From NCBI GenBank assembly GCA_018221175.1, contig JAAOYE010000008.1, positions 1-9,200 on the forward strand: a stretch of 9,200 bases of DNA. Direction: 5' to 3'. Below the pieces are notes generated by a model, which had not been told where the DNA came from, did no database searches, and worked only from the letters and a program-made list of their open reading frames with translations. This DNA is from Candidatus Woesearchaeota archaeon (lineage in GTDB: Archaea > Nanobdellota > Nanobdellia > Woesearchaeales > BM511). Position 1 is the first letter of the stretch. Each line of letters begins with the position of its first letter. Positions 1 through 6,708 of the stretch are shown one piece after another. Made by a program: the position numbers and the translations under genes.

Positions 1-1455
1 AGTGTTGGCAGTGAATTTTTGGTTTTGATGAACCCTACAACAACGCATCTTCAGCTGCCAAGAATTTATGCTTTGTATGACAACACAAACATATTTTTGG
101 ATATAAACAACGACGGAGCGTATGACTACAATTATAATGTGAATGCTGGCGGACCATACACGTTCAACACTCCGTGGCAAACATCCCATGGCACAAGAAT
201 TTTTTCAGACAAACCTATTCATTATGTGCAAGTCTATTTTCAGAATTATTTTCAAACAGTAAAATTTGGCAATTGGTACGAATCAAAATACTTTTCTACT
301 GTCCCGCCTGTTGAAAACTATGAAAGTGAATATTATGTAAAACAAGGAACATGGTATGTTTTATCAAACAATAACCAGACTGTTTTTGTAGACGAAGGTT
401 TTGATGGTGACGATTACAACATTTCTATCAATGGATACAGTGTTATAGTGATTAATGACTTTTCAAAGATACACTCAAACAAACCTTTTTTGGCTTACTC
501 TGACGAGGGTTTTTCAGGGGTGCTCTCATCCGATTTTGTTTCTAACGAAGACCAAGTTTATGTGATAGCAGGCGAAGACAGCACGCTTGTAGAGTTTGAT
601 TACAATGTTGACGGTGTAAGAGACAATTTTTCAATGGTTGACAAAGGAGGATACTTGTTTGACACAGTTAAAGGCACAAGAATAACTAGCACAAAAGATG
701 TTGCAACGTTTGGGTACATGAGAGCAAGCAACAAAATTCAAAGAACACCTCCTGTTTATTTTTTGCTTTCAAAAACAGATACTGTCTCTGATGAGTTTAG
801 TCTTGCTGTTAATGAAGCAAGCCACTCAATGATTGGCCTGTTGAACTCTGATTCATCGCCAAGCAGTAATTTTATAATCGAGCTTTATGATTTAGCTTTA
901 AATGATATATATGAATATGCTGATATGACAAGCGGGAAAACTGCTGGTGTGGCTCAAGGCTATTATCATGGAAAAGGCGACAACCTTGTTCTTGATTACA
1001 TGTACTATTACAACAACCATAATAACCCTGTTAGGTATTTTAGAGGGCACAGTATTGCCTACAAAAAAATATATTTGTCCACTAGACCAAAATCAAAATA
1101 TATCAGTCCAAACTCAACATCGATTTTTAATGTCAGGATTTTTAATCCTTTCAAAAAGATAAACGCTGATGGAATCTCTGTTAAGTTTAGATATACCGGC
1201 GTTACTATGCCTGTTGCAACTGTAAATCATAGAAGACTAACACTTAATGAGGACAGTGTTTTGGACTCTGGCAGTGCCGCAGCCACAAAAGGAAGCGACG
1301 CTCAAGGCGACTATTTTATTTTCGCCTATCCTGGAATTCTTGAACCAGAAGAATATTTGGATATAGACTTTAGTCTTTTAACGGGACAAATTGAAGAAAA
1401 AATAATCTTTGAACCAGCTGAGCTCTCATTCACCGCCCAGACTTGGATAATTTAA
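1..1455 (+). CDS. Partial large secreted/surface beta-rich protein with three Ca-loop-like modules (5' end outside window)
   Basis: The frame is open from base 1, so the true start and any signal peptide lie upstream; 484 residues are visible, ending at TAA 1453-1455. I do not recognise the protein as a named family. It has no cysteine, is rich in Asn, Tyr, Asp, Ser and Thr, and carries several N-glycosylation sequons (NQT at 125-127, NIS at 140-142, NFS at 209-211, one NST near 370), all typical of archaeal extracellular proteins. Residues about 22-240 hold three related modules, each with a hydrophobic strand, an Asp-rich loop, a Gly-Tyr turn and an [ST]-x-K strand. The start GSEF and the [ST]DKP-type strands recall IgGFc-binding N-terminal domains, which is a weak resemblance only. 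The last ~125 residues look like an Ig-like/DUF11-type adhesion domain. No C-terminal membrane helix or sorting motif is seen. A cell-surface or secreted structural/adhesion role is inferred. Confidence 0.75.
   Translation, partial: SVGSEFLVLMNPTTTHLQLPRIYALYDNTNIFLDINNDGAYDYNYNVNAGGPYTFNTPWQTSHGTRIFSDKPIHYVQVYFQNYFQTVKFGNWYESKYFSTVPPVENYESEYYVKQGTWYVLSNNNQTVFVDEGFDGDDYNISINGYSVIVINDFSKIHSNKPFLAYSDEGFSGVLSSDFVSNEDQVYVIAGEDSTLVEFDYNVDGVRDNFSMVDKGGYLFDTVKGTRITSTKDVATFGYMRASNKIQRTPPVYFLLSKTDTVSDEFSLAVNEASHSMIGLLNSDSSPSSNFIIELYDLALNDIYEYADMTSGKTAGVAQGYYHGKGDNLVLDYMYYYNNHNNPVRYFRGHSIAYKKIYLSTRPKSKYISPNSTSIFNVRIFNPFKKINADGISVKFRYTGVTMPVATVNHRRLTLNEDSVLDSGSAAATKGSDAQGDYFIFAYPGILEPEEYLDIDFSLLTGQIEEKIIFEPAELSFTAQTWII
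64..720 (+). other. Three tandem protein modules with DxNxDGxxD-type loops
   Basis: Within the surface protein, three segments align by eye: residues 22-79 (bases 64-237), 118-166 (352-498) and 186-240 (556-720). Each runs [IVW]Y-hydrophobic, T/N-hydrophobic strand, Asp-loop, Gly-Tyr turn, then GTRI- or SKIH-type strand with [ST]-x-K. The loops are DINNDGAYD (34-42), DEGFDGDDY (131-139, degenerate) and DYNVDGVRD (200-208). The first and third match the DxNxDGxxD calcium-loop pattern of dockerin and EF-hand-like proteins. Calcium binding is inferred, and the beta-strand context differs from classical helix-loop-helix hands. Confidence 0.5.
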
Positions 1456-3380
1456 AACTCAACTTTTACTACGTCTCTTTGTATCTTGTTGATGCATGTG
1501 TGAATTTTGTCCTGTAGGTCTCTGTCTGTTGTCGCCCGATAAATTTGGTGTGCAAAATCAATTGTTTGTCTAAAAAGCCTTATCAAGTCTCCTTCATCCA
1601 GATTAGTAAACTGCGAAAGGTCCGCGAACTCGCAGCCTGTTGCCCACATGCTCACAATCTTGTTAAGGCGAAGAACTGATTTGAAGTTAAGCTTCTTTGC
1701 CACATACTTATTTTGTGAGACTGTGTCAATAATTTTAAAGTATGTTCTTTTATCGCCAAGCCTAAATCTGTCAGCGCGCCTGTCTTCATAAATAATCGCC
1801 GCCAAAATTATTAAGAGCTCTACTTCATTAAATTTTTTGTAAAGGCTTCCAGAAAATATTTCTGTAATTAAAAGTTCGTTTGAATAAATATGTGTTGCGA
1901 ATCTCCCTTTGTCAGTCACCTTGTAATCCTTTGTGATGTAGCCCATTTTCTTTAGTCTTTGAACCATGTGGTTGAACGTGGACATAATCCTGATTTGTCT
2001 GCCTCCTTTTTTTCTTAGAAAATAGTCTAAGCTGCTTTTTAGGATTCTTTCCTGCTCATCCCTGTCATGCTTGTCAATCAAGTTGATAACTGTGTTGTAT
2101 GATAATTTAAACTGTGAAATTATTGGCTCTGTGTCTTTTGATGTGAATTTTTCAACTTTGCCCACATCAAACGTTTTCCTGTCAACCATGGCAATTGCTC
2201 TTCCTTCTTTGTCTATTCCTCTTCTCCCAGCCCTTCCTGCAAGCTGAAAGTACTCTTTAGAATTCAAAAACCTAAAACTCATACCATCATATTTTTCAAG
2301 TGAGTTGAAGCATACTGTTTTTGCAGGCATGTTAACGCCTACTGCAAATGTTTCTGTAGCATAAAGCACGGATATCATTCCTTTTGCAAACAGATTTTCC
2401 ACTATTTCTTTTAGAACAGGCAAAAGACCGGCGTGGTGGATGCCAACCCCTTTTTGAAGCACCCGCCTTACAAGCTGCACTGACTCCATCCTTTTTAGCT
2501 CTGTTGGAACTTCATTATTGAAATATGAAATTATCTCTGCTTTTTCTTTGCTTGATGTAAAGTCATGCTTTTTTGAAAGCCCGTCTGCGAGTTCTTCTGT
2601 TTTTCTTCTTGAAAAAACAAAAAACAGGCAGGGCAGCTGTCCTTTTGAAAACAGATGTTCAACAAGCTCAATATGGTTTGGAAACTGAAATCTTGGCTTT
2701 TTTAATCTTTGGCGACGGCGCCTCATGTTTTTATAATAATCGGGATATCTGTCAAGCTCAAGATTTTTTTTGAGCTCTTTAATGTTTGTCAGTCCTAGAT
2801 TAATGTCATATAAATAATGCGCGAGTGGCACTGCTCTTTTGTCATATTTCACAACTGAGACTTTGTGCTTTTTAACATCCTGTATCCACTCGGCAAATTC
2901 ATATGCGTTTGGAATTGTCGCAGAAAGGCATAAGAAACGGACGTGTTTGGGGGAAAAGATTATTGCCTCCTCCCATACGGTTCCGCGCTCAAAATCGCTG
3001 ATAAAATGGATTTCATCAAATATCACATAGCTAATCTGCTCAACCAGCTCATCTTTTGTCACAAGCATATTTCTATAGATTTCTGTTGTCATGATAAGTA
3101 CTTGAGCGTCGTGGTTGATTGTCACATCCCCTGTCAAAAGCCCTATAGCCTTTTCTCCAAATGCCTCTTTGAACTCCCTGAATTTCTGGTTTGAAAGCGC
3201 TTTTATTGGCGATGTGTATATTATTCGCTTGTTTTCTTTGATGTATTTGTCAATTACATAGTCTGCTATTAGTGTTTTTCCCGTCCCTGTTGCTGCTGAG
3301 ACAACTACTGAGTCTCCTTTATCCAAATATTTTATTGACTCGACCTGAAAAGGGTCAAGTGTGAATCCTTTGTACTGCAT
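1452..3380 (-). CDS. Ski2/Mtr4-like DExH-box RNA helicase, compact form
   Basis: A 642-residue superfamily 2 helicase expected to unwind RNA with ATP in the cytoplasm, by analogy with Ski2/Mtr4, which feed RNA to the exosome. Visible motifs: FxLDPFQ at 6-12, Walker A ATGTGKT at 30-36, motif Ia TSPIKALSNQ at 56-65, DEIH box at 122-125, SAT at 153-155, HHAGLLP at 315-321, the Ski2/Mtr4 signature ATETFAVGVNMPAKT at 341-355, and AGRAGRRG at 381-388. After the helicase core come a winged-helix/helical region and a C-terminal DSHCT-like domain (about 575-642, with LDEGDLIRLFRQ). The protein is much shorter than Mtr4 or HelY (about 900-1000 residues). The chain goes from the winged-helix segment straight to the helical bundle near residue 460, so the arch insertion appears absent. 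It could also be called a HelY-like helicase. The start ATG is preceded by an A/T box about 27 nt upstream. Its stop overlaps the convergent surface-protein gene. Confidence 0.9.
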   Translation of the reverse strand: MQYKGFTLDPFQVESIKYLDKGDSVVVSAATGTGKTLIADYVIDKYIKENKRIIYTSPIKALSNQKFREFKEAFGEKAIGLLTGDVTINHDAQVLIMTTEIYRNMLVTKDELVEQISYVIFDEIHFISDFERGTVWEEAIIFSPKHVRFLCLSATIPNAYEFAEWIQDVKKHKVSVVKYDKRAVPLAHYLYDINLGLTNIKELKKNLELDRYPDYYKNMRRRRQRLKKPRFQFPNHIELVEHLFSKGQLPCLFFVFSRRKTEELADGLSKKHDFTSSKEKAEIISYFNNEVPTELKRMESVQLVRRVLQKGVGIHHAGLLPVLKEIVENLFAKGMISVLYATETFAVGVNMPAKTVCFNSLEKYDGMSFRFLNSKEYFQLAGRAGRRGIDKEGRAIAMVDRKTFDVGKVEKFTSKDTEPIISQFKLSYNTVINLIDKHDRDEQERILKSSLDYFLRKKGGRQIRIMSTFNHMVQRLKKMGYITKDYKVTDKGRFATHIYSNELLITEIFSGSLYKKFNEVELLIILAAIIYEDRRADRFRLGDKRTYFKIIDTVSQNKYVAKKLNFKSVLRLNKIVSMWATGCEFADLSQFTNLDEGDLIRLFRQTIDFAHQIYRATTDRDLQDKIHTCINKIQRDVVKVEF

Positions 3381-3401
3381 ATTAGATTTAGTTTTGTCTT
3401 T

Positions 3402-3411
3402 GGTTTTTAAT
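3402..3411 (-). promoter_or_regulatory. Candidate TATA box of the helicase gene
   Basis: Read on the minus strand this is ATTAAAAACC, centred about 27 nt before the helicase ATG at 3380. That spacing would place the transcription start at or next to the start codon, as in leaderless archaeal mRNAs. No Shine-Dalgarno sequence precedes the ATG. The box is A-rich rather than a clean consensus. Confidence 0.45.
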
Positions 3412-3436
3412 GGTTTGGGTTTTTGTTTCCGTTAAG

Positions 3437-3445
3437 TTTATATTA
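3437..3445 (+). promoter_or_regulatory. TATA box of the metallopeptidase operon
   Basis: TTTATATTA lies in the 88-nt divergent gap, centred 28 nt before the ATG at 3469. It is close to the archaeal TATA consensus and predicts an essentially leaderless transcript. No Shine-Dalgarno motif is present between the box and the ATG. Confidence 0.65.
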
Positions 3446-3468
3446 ATCAGATTTCAAAAAATAGTATT

Positions 3469-4572
3469 ATGAGAATATCTAAAAAAAAGCTTTACGAAGA
3501 GTTAAATGAGATAATTCCAAAAATCAAGCTTTCTGAATCTGTAACTCCAAAAAATGATTATTCTCAAAGAAAAAAGTTTATTGCAGCATACAACAAAGGA
3601 GAAGTCTATAATCCACAGTATAAGTACAAGAAAAAACAAAAAAAGCTTCAGAATTTAAAAGACAGTCTTTTAAATCTTAGGCAATGCGATCTTGATAAGT
3701 ACAACATGTCTCTTATTAGAAAACTTTTGTTGCATATTGATTTCATTGATTCTATTGGTGGCGATGAGAACCAGGTGTACACTAATGGGAAGCCAGATTC
3801 TGACATGGTGGCGCTTGCCAAAGAATTGATTCCAAAGAAAAAAGGACGTATGCAAAAAAGGATTCTTGTTGCAAAAGAGGCCAAGACTAGCTTTATGGAA
3901 TACTTAAGCGGTTTTGGAATACGCGACTGGAAGGTTGTTATTAAAAAGAAGATGATAGCAAAGGCCAGTGTTGATCCGTCAAAAAAGATTTTGTTTATCA
4001 AAGACAGAAAATACTCATTTCATGAAGTAAACAACTTAATATCTCATGAAATAGCTGTGCACATCTTAAGGGCTGTTAATGGATACAGGCAGAAAAATCC
4101 TTTGTTTTATCTTGGAACAGGAGATTATCTAAGAACAGAGGAAGGCCTTGCTATTATGATGGAGCAGCTAACTGGAAATTACAGCGAGCAGCGATTCAAG
4201 TTTTTTTGCGCCAGGATTATTGCTGCTGACATGTCGCTTTCAAAATCATTTTATCATATTTTTAATGCGCTTCACAAAAAATACAATTTATCAAAGCATA
4301 ATGCGTACATCATCACAAAAAGAGCAAAAAGAGGCATGGTTGACACGTCTTTGCCTGGAGGATACATCAAGGACCATGTTTATTTTGAAGGGTTTCAGAT
4401 GATTAGAAAATTCATGCAGGAGGGAGGGGATATCCGCCCGCTTTTTGCAGGAAAAATTGCTCTTAGTGAGCGCAGTCTTGTGAAAAAAGAATCTATAAAA
4501 AAAGACATCCTTGTGCCTCTTGCTGTTGGCGCACATTATAACTACCGGGCAAAGCAAACATTGCTGATGTAA
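3469..4572 (+). CDS. DUF1704/MATCAP-type (QEGLA-motif) zinc metallopeptidase
   Basis: A 367-residue protein with the hallmarks of DUF1704. This family includes bacterial 'QEGLA-motif' proteins and the animal tubulin tyrosine carboxypeptidases MATCAP. The metal site is H193-E194-x3-H198 (HEIAVH, the unusual HExxxH spacing of this family), followed by NGYRQ at 204-208 and TEEGLA at 223-228, whose first Glu is the probable third zinc ligand. Further downstream, GGYIKDHVYFEGF at 297-309 matches the family's GG-x-x-KD-x-x-Y-x-x-G segment. The N-terminal ~65 residues are very Lys-rich and probably helical. No signal peptide or membrane helix is seen, so it should be cytoplasmic. It is the first gene of a four-gene operon; its TAA is followed after one base by the next ATG. 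A peptidase/carboxypeptidase activity is inferred from the family; the substrate is unknown. Confidence 0.85.
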   Translation: MRISKKKLYEELNEIIPKIKLSESVTPKNDYSQRKKFIAAYNKGEVYNPQYKYKKKQKKLQNLKDSLLNLRQCDLDKYNMSLIRKLLLHIDFIDSIGGDENQVYTNGKPDSDMVALAKELIPKKKGRMQKRILVAKEAKTSFMEYLSGFGIRDWKVVIKKKMIAKASVDPSKKILFIKDRKYSFHEVNNLISHEIAVHILRAVNGYRQKNPLFYLGTGDYLRTEEGLAIMMEQLTGNYSEQRFKFFCARIIAADMSLSKSFYHIFNALHKKYNLSKHNAYIITKRAKRGMVDTSLPGGYIKDHVYFEGFQMIRKFMQEGGDIRPLFAGKIALSERSLVKKESIKKDILVPLAVGAHYNYRAKQTLLM

Positions 4573-4573
4573 A

Positions 4574-4798
4574 ATGGGATCTCAAATACTTCGAGTAACA
4601 CTTGTGCTTTTGTCGGTTTTTGTCCCTGTCTTTTTGGCAAGACTTATTTTTTACAGCAACTGGAACAAATGGTTTTACAAAAAGGAGAGGTCGATAATAC
4701 CTCTTGGCATTCCTGTAAAGATCGAAGGAATATTAATATCGATAGTTTTAATAGGGATTGTGATTACCCTGCTCATATTGATTAGCAAACTGCTTTAA
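4574..4798 (+). CDS. Small membrane protein, two predicted helices, family unknown
   Basis: A 74-residue protein that I do not recognise. Two hydrophobic segments are clear: residues about 6-27 and 50-73. They are joined by a basic/aromatic loop containing NWNKWFYKKERS, which should lie on the cytoplasmic side by the positive-inside rule, leaving both ends outside. A GIP-x-K-IEG stretch precedes the second helix. The gene starts one base after the metallopeptidase stop and ends three bases before the PspC gene, so it is very probably co-transcribed and translated by coupling, since no ribosome binding site is visible. The compact spacing and the good hydrophobic pattern support a real gene. 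The role is unknown; a membrane partner for its neighbours is conceivable. Confidence 0.7.
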   Translation: MGSQILRVTLVLLSVFVPVFLARLIFYSNWNKWFYKKERSIIPLGIPVKIEGILISIVLIGIVITLLILISKLL

Positions 4799-4801
4799 AA
4801 A

Positions 4802-4990
4802 ATGGCAAAAAGATTATATCGCTCCAAGAAAAACAGGATGATTGCTGGAGTCTGCGGAGGGCTTGGCGAATACATGGATGTCGACCCGACGCTTATCAGG
4901 CTTATCTGGGTGACACTTACAATTTTTACAGGCATTGTTTTTGGCGTCTTGATATACTTGTTTGCCTGGATAATTATCCCTGAAAAATGA
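4802..4990 (+). CDS. PspC-domain small membrane protein
   Basis: A 62-residue protein consisting of just a PspC domain. The N-terminal half carries the typical RLYRSKKNRMIAGVCGGLGE stretch (residues 4-23) followed by DVDPTLIRLIWV (26-37). A single hydrophobic helix, about 35-58, ends in WIIIPEK. In bacteria PspC proteins take part in phage-shock/membrane-stress responses, and stand-alone PspC proteins are common in archaea with undefined roles. It should be anchored in the cytoplasmic membrane with the conserved N-terminal segment on one face. It is the third gene of the operon: three bases separate it from the gene before, and its TGA overlaps the next ATG (ATGA at 4987-4990). No PspA homologue is visible here. 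Confidence 0.9.
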   Translation: MAKRLYRSKKNRMIAGVCGGLGEYMDVDPTLIRLIWVTLTIFTGIVFGVLIYLFAWIIIPEK

Positions 4991-5640
4991 GCAGGAAAAG
5001 AAAAAGAAAGCTTGATAAGCTTGATAAGATCGAGTTATTTATATCAACTCTTTTAAAATTCTTTTTATTAGGTCTTTTTATTACCAGCATTATCAAGGCT
5101 GAGTTTTTCTTGGCGTTTTCTAGTGCGTTTGTTTTGTTTTTAACATTTGTGCCCTCTATTATTGACAGAAACATCAAGATTAATCTGCCAACAGAGTTTG
5201 ATTTTGTAACGACTGTGATACTGTGGCTTCATTTTGTTTTAGGTGAGGTTAACAGCTTTTACCGTGCGTTTTGGTGGTGGGATATTTTTTTGCATTATGC
5301 GTCAAGCATGATTTTGGGTTTAATGGGTTTCATCATTGCCTACATCTTCTTTTTCACGCAAAAAGTTAAGGCAAACCCCTGGGTTTTTTCTCTTTTTGCA
5401 GTTACTTTTGCCATATCTTTGGGAACTGTATGGGAGATTTTTGAGTTTGGCATGGATTCGTTTTTTGGCTTTAACATGCAAAAATCCGGGCTTGTTGACA
5501 CAATGTGGGATTTAATTTTTGACACATTTGGTGCTATTGTGATTTCAGCAATTGGTTATTTTTATGTTAAAAATCCAAGGAAGGGGCTTTTTGACAGGAT
5601 AATAGGGAAAACTCTTCATTCACACCGTAAAGACAAGTAA
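4987..5640 (+). CDS. DUF2238-like (YjdF-type) multi-pass membrane protein
   Basis: A 217-residue integral membrane protein with a strongly basic start (RKRKRK) and about six hydrophobic segments: near 17-35, 38-56, 72-88, 104-124, 132-148 and 178-194. Conserved-looking polar residues sit at membrane borders: WWWDIFLHYASS (97-107), GTVWEIFEFGMDS (146-158) and DTMWDLIFDTFGA (171-183). These W-D-H, W-E-x-x-E and D-x-x-x-D patterns match my recollection of DUF2238/YjdF proteins, whose function is unknown. They could form a metal or proton site, which is speculation. It is the last gene of the operon and overlaps the PspC gene by ATGA. Its stop codon lies inside a 7-bp inverted repeat. Other short start codons are possible, but the ATGA overlap favours this one. 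Confidence 0.75.
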   Translation: MSRKRKRKLDKLDKIELFISTLLKFFLLGLFITSIIKAEFFLAFSSAFVLFLTFVPSIIDRNIKINLPTEFDFVTTVILWLHFVLGEVNSFYRAFWWWDIFLHYASSMILGLMGFIIAYIFFFTQKVKANPWVFSLFAVTFAISLGTVWEIFEFGMDSFFGFNMQKSGLVDTMWDLIFDTFGAIVISAIGYFYVKNPRKGLFDRIIGKTLHSHRKDK

Positions 5641-5650
5641 CAATACTTGT
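5633..5650 (+). terminator. Stem-loop on the stop codon of the last operon gene
   Basis: ACAAGTA (5633-5639) and TACTTGT (5644-5650) form a perfect 7-bp inverted repeat with a 4-base ACAA loop; the TAA stop spans the end of the left arm. It could mark or protect the 3' end of the operon transcript. No long T-run follows, so an intrinsic terminator is not proven. Confidence 0.3.
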
Positions 5651-5737
5651 TAATAGTAATTCTTAAATAGGAATTATGGACACCATCGTAGAAAACATGG
5701 GTAATGGAATAATAAGGCCGCCACATATTATGGATAA
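5641..5737. other. Convergent intergenic region, no clear gene
   Basis: These 97 bases separate the converging membrane-protein and DsbA-like genes. They contain the right arm of the hairpin, a short AATTC/GAATT inverted repeat around TTAAATAG (5658-5675), and ATTATGGA twice (5673-5680 and 5727-5734). CTTAAATA resembles a TATA box. I see no tRNA, no C/D-box motif and no convincing small gene. Confidence 0.5.
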
Positions 5738-6664
5738 TCAACCCTTCTTTCTAATTAGGCTTTTGTATTTTCTAAAGCTTTGCGGCCCAACCAAGTAGTC
5801 ATCATTTACAAACACTGTTGGCGTTCCGTAGATACCAACTCTTCTTCCTTCTTGTATGTCAGCATCAACCAGGTCTTTTGTTTCTTGATTGTTGTAGCAC
5901 TGAGTGAAATCATCTATGTTTAGCTGCAGTGTTTGTGCTATTTGCAATATATCCTGATCGCTGTGGCGCGGGCCGTGGGCAAACAGTGCCTCATGGTACT
6001 CCCAAAACATCCCCTGCTTTCTTGCGCATTCTGCTGCTATTGCAGACTCATAGCTTTGGTTATGTGTTTCTATAGGAAAATGCTTGAAAACAAACACGTA
6101 TCTGTCTTTGTATTCTTCTCTTATTTGCTTCATCACTGGTTCTGCTTCGCGGGTGTAGGGGCAGCTGTAGCAGCCAAATTCGACTATGACAACTTCTGAA
6201 TCAAGAGCCCCGTATATCGGAGATGAGTGGATGTATGGTTTAAGAAGAGGCAGGTCATGGACATCTCCAGATATAGAACAGGCTTCTGTAACATTGTGCC
6301 CTCTTGTTCCTGTTCCAAGAGGGTCAAATATGCAAAATTCCTCTGAGCCTTTGCCGTTGCAGTTGCCGTATGCCACAAAGTTGTAGACTCCGTTTGTAGC
6401 TCCTATAATGCTAAGGATTAAAAGGATTGTGAAAAACCATGAGATTATTTCAAAATTTTTGTAGATTATTTTTCCAAGCTTCTTGTTTTTTCGCATTAAT
6501 TTTCCTGTGATTTGCGCTTTTAGCCTTTTGTCAAGGCCTGACTCGCATTTTCTAAGTGTTACTCTTCTAAACACACAGTCAAGTGCTTCCTTTGCTATAA
6601 CCCTGTATCTAATGCTAAATATTCCCAGAATGCCAAAGACAACGAGTGCAAGTACGCATATCAT
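5738..6664 (-). CDS. Membrane-anchored DsbA-like thiol-disulfide oxidoreductase
   Basis: A 308-residue protein. The C-terminal ~150 residues are a DsbA/BdbD-type thioredoxin fold: strand EVVIVEF (157-163), active site C165-Y-S-C168-P, KHFPIE (194-199), a helical insert with FWEYHEALF (220-228), and the cis-proline loop GTPTVFVN (280-287, Pro282). It should form or rearrange disulfides in exported proteins outside the membrane. The N-terminus has two hydrophobic helices (about 2-17 and 73-90) with a basic loop between them (19-70), placing the catalytic domain outside. The loop carries CVFRRVTLRKC (30-40), and the first outer segment has GNCNG and FCIFDP (Cys102, Cys111). This layout recalls DsbA-family proteins of DPANN archaea. 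The chosen ATG has an A/T box 26-27 nt upstream and lies 44 nt from the stop of the PurP operon, so it may have its own promoter. Confidence 0.88.
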   Translation of the reverse strand: MICVLALVVFGILGIFSIRYRVIAKEALDCVFRRVTLRKCESGLDKRLKAQITGKLMRKNKKLGKIIYKNFEIISWFFTILLILSIIGATNGVYNFVAYGNCNGKGSEEFCIFDPLGTGTRGHNVTEACSISGDVHDLPLLKPYIHSSPIYGALDSEVVIVEFGCYSCPYTREAEPVMKQIREEYKDRYVFVFKHFPIETHNQSYESAIAAECARKQGMFWEYHEALFAHGPRHSDQDILQIAQTLQLNIDDFTQCYNNQETKDLVDADIQEGRRVGIYGTPTVFVNDDYLVGPQSFRKYKSLIRKKG

Positions 6665-6686
6665 AGCAAATAAAAGATTAGGTGTT

Positions 6687-6696
6687 GTTTAAATAA
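6687..6696 (-). promoter_or_regulatory. Candidate TATA box of the DsbA-like gene
   Basis: On the minus strand this reads TTATTTAAAC, centred about 26-27 nt before the ATG at 6664. The distance fits a leaderless transcript separate from the upstream PurP operon, although read-through from that operon is also possible. No Shine-Dalgarno sequence is seen. Confidence 0.5.
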
Positions 6697-6708
6697 TTTA
6701 TCTTATGG

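Noticed and set aside
19..21. TTG as the start of the surface-protein gene
   Set aside because: The frame is open back to base 1 and the preceding residues (SVGSEF) continue the beta-domain pattern, so the gene begins upstream of the window.
947..1162. 71-codon plus-strand ORF inside the surface-protein gene
   Set aside because: It is an out-of-frame overlap with a continuous longer frame, has a run of Thr and Ile from Tyr/Asn codons, and shows no start signal.
3648..4001. 117-codon minus-strand ORF
   Set aside because: It is antisense to the metallopeptidase gene, which has clear catalytic motifs. The hydrophobic look comes from complementing Lys/Glu-rich codons.
5676..5798. 40-codon plus-strand ORF in the convergent gap
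   Set aside because: Half of it is antisense to the DsbA-like gene and no family is recognised. The TATA-like box is only about 10 nt from this ATG and about 31 nt from the in-frame ATG at 5697, so the spacing does not fit well.
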